DNA of 64,000 nt from Roseburia hominis (lineage in GTDB: Bacteria > Bacillota > Clostridia > Lachnospirales > Lachnospiraceae): NCBI GenBank assembly GCA_021771815.1, contig JAETOE010000017.1, positions 1 through 64,000 of the forward strand. The letters run 5' to 3'. Below are positions 63,071 to 64,000 of this stretch, one piece after another. The notes under the pieces are model-generated. The model had not been told where the DNA came from. It saw nothing but the letters and a program-made list of their open reading frames with translations, and ran no database searches. Both the position numbers and the translations under genes were made by a program. Position 1 is the stretch's first letter. The number at the start of each line of letters is the position of its first letter.

Positions 63071-64000
63071 ATGGTCAAATTAGCAAAAATATTTCAAGAT
63101 GACATGACGTTCCAGAGAAATAAGCCATGTAAAGTATGGGGAACCAGTTCAGAAGTACAGACGGTAACTATTTATATGAATGAAAAGGAAGTTGCTGAAA
63201 GAGAACTGCCGCAAGGAGATTTTACTTTTTTTCTTCCCCCGCAGGAAGCAGCACAGAATGTAACTGTCCGGATAGGAAATGATGTTGTGCTCAGAAATGT
63301 GGATTTCGGGGAGGTATGGTTTGCCGGCGGACAGAGCAATATGGAATTTCCCATGAAGTATGACAGTCAGTTTGAAGAAATGAAAAACAGCCAGCCGGAT
63401 GAGCATTTACGTTATTATGAAGTGGCAAAGTATTCCTTTGAGGGGGAAGAAGAAGAGGGACTGAAAAGTAATCAGGACTGGAACTGCTGGAGATGTCTTA
63501 CTTCCGAGACGATTGGAAGTTTTTCGGCGGTAGCAGTATATTTTGCAATGGAGCTGCGGAAGCATTATAACATACCGGTGGCAATAGTCAGCTGTAATTG
63601 GGGCGGAACATCCGCATCAGCATGGATCAGCCGGGAGATGTTGGAGGCGGACGAAGAACTGGCAGTGTATCTGCGTGAGTATGAAGAGAATCTTGCACAT
63701 TTGGATATGGAAGCATACTACCAGATAAGTTATGCGAAGAGAAAGGGAATGGGAAGCCCTTTCGCCCAAATGATCAACGATTTTATGATGAAAAATACGG
63801 TAACGATGGAACAGGTAATGCAGCATGTAGGAAAACTGGCAGCCGGAGCAGGCATGGATATGCAGGGAGGAGCGGCAGAAAACAGTGGCATGTCACAGGA
63901 GAGTTTTATGGTGACAGGTCCGCATGATGAGAATCGCCCCTGCGGGTTGTATGAGTCCATGCTGTCAAAGGCTGCAGGCTTTACCATCAGGGGAGTCATC
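63071..64000 (+). CDS. Sialate O-acetylesterase-like SGNH esterase (3' end outside window)
   Basis: 310 residues are visible and the frame is open at the right edge. The SGNH block I motif is GEVWFAGGQSNMEFPM (about 80-95). CNWGGTSASAWISREMLEAD and the later RPCGLYESMLSKAAGFTIRGVI match the SASA family, which removes acetyl groups from sialic acid or plant glycans. A Met-rich insert (about 235-275) separates the two conserved parts. The ATG at 63071 follows GGGAGGG. Fourth gene of the glycan operon. Confidence 0.85.
   Translation, partial: MVKLAKIFQDDMTFQRNKPCKVWGTSSEVQTVTIYMNEKEVAERELPQGDFTFFLPPQEAAQNVTVRIGNDVVLRNVDFGEVWFAGGQSNMEFPMKYDSQFEEMKNSQPDEHLRYYEVAKYSFEGEEEEGLKSNQDWNCWRCLTSETIGSFSAVAVYFAMELRKHYNIPVAIVSCNWGGTSASAWISREMLEADEELAVYLREYEENLAHLDMEAYYQISYAKRKGMGSPFAQMINDFMMKNTVTMEQVMQHVGKLAAGAGMDMQGGAAENSGMSQESFMVTGPHDENRPCGLYESMLSKAAGFTIRGVI

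Overview
The window reads as a chromosomal segment of a low-to-mid GC anaerobic Firmicute, most likely a Lachnospiraceae-type Clostridium relative. The case rests on gene content: galK with a Clostridia-type galT, a yerC/DUF1836/pcrA group, a MecA-like PBP under BlaI/BlaR1, CPBP proteases, HD-GYP and hybrid-kinase signalling, and GH2/GH43 sugar-utilisation genes. Strong AGGAGG ribosome sites and sigmaA promoters fit as well. The genus cannot be fixed from the sequence alone. No rRNA, tRNA or intact CRISPR array was seen.

Layout. 1-3.8 kb: the 3' end of an RHS-repeat polymorphic-toxin gene, a putative immunity gene, and a decayed duplicate RHS fragment with a broken orphan gene. 3.8-4.6 kb: a reverse-strand zinc-ribbon membrane protein. 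4.7-7.6 kb: the galKT operon behind a promoter with three 21-bp-phased repeats. 7.7-13 kb: a small serine recombinase, then a 163-bp AT-rich segment bounded by a perfect 22-bp inverted repeat, then a four-gene operon (dynamin-like GTPase, coiled-coil membrane protein, two zinc-ribbon proteins). This looks like an invertible-promoter switch controlling a membrane-remodelling or stress module and is the main candidate for an undescribed system. 13-14.3 kb: lipoproteins. 14.6-23.7 kb: housekeeping core (two aminotransferases including hisC, CPBP protease, yerC, DUF1836, pcrA, an acidic membrane protein, rlmD).

23.8-26.3 kb: accessory DNA with an IS30 remnant fused in frame to a GIY-YIG nuclease, phased repeats, and a PBECR4-type nuclease-domain protein. 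26.3-33.3 kb: a beta-lactam-response island with a MecA-like PBP, a large lipoprotein, blaR1 and blaI. Four copies of one BlaI-type dyad lie upstream of the PBP and blaI. 33.5-37.4 kb: methyltransferase, membrane protein, TrxR-like flavoprotein lacking its CxxC, a Phd/RelE toxin-antitoxin pair, and a hotdog thioesterase. 37.4-43.5 kb: two metal-efflux operons, an ArsR/HMA/Zn-Cd ATPase set and a CsoR/CopA set. The CsoR-type dyad fills the promoter spacer, and copA appears to contain an internal start giving a free CopZ. 43.6-47.8 kb: a translationally coupled HD-GYP-REC protein and hybrid histidine kinase.

47.8-51.7 kb: a structured leader or terminator RNA, a DUF2798 membrane protein, a three-gene ABC-2 exporter, and an XRE regulator. 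51.8-53.7 kb: a repeat-rich membrane protein, a HigBA module with an operator in its promoter, and transposase debris. 53.7-64 kb: two AraC regulators, a MATE exporter, and a sugar-degradation cluster (GH2, GH43, alpha/beta hydrolase, sialate O-acetylesterase) that continues past the right edge.

All family assignments are by motif recognition from the sequence. No database search was run.
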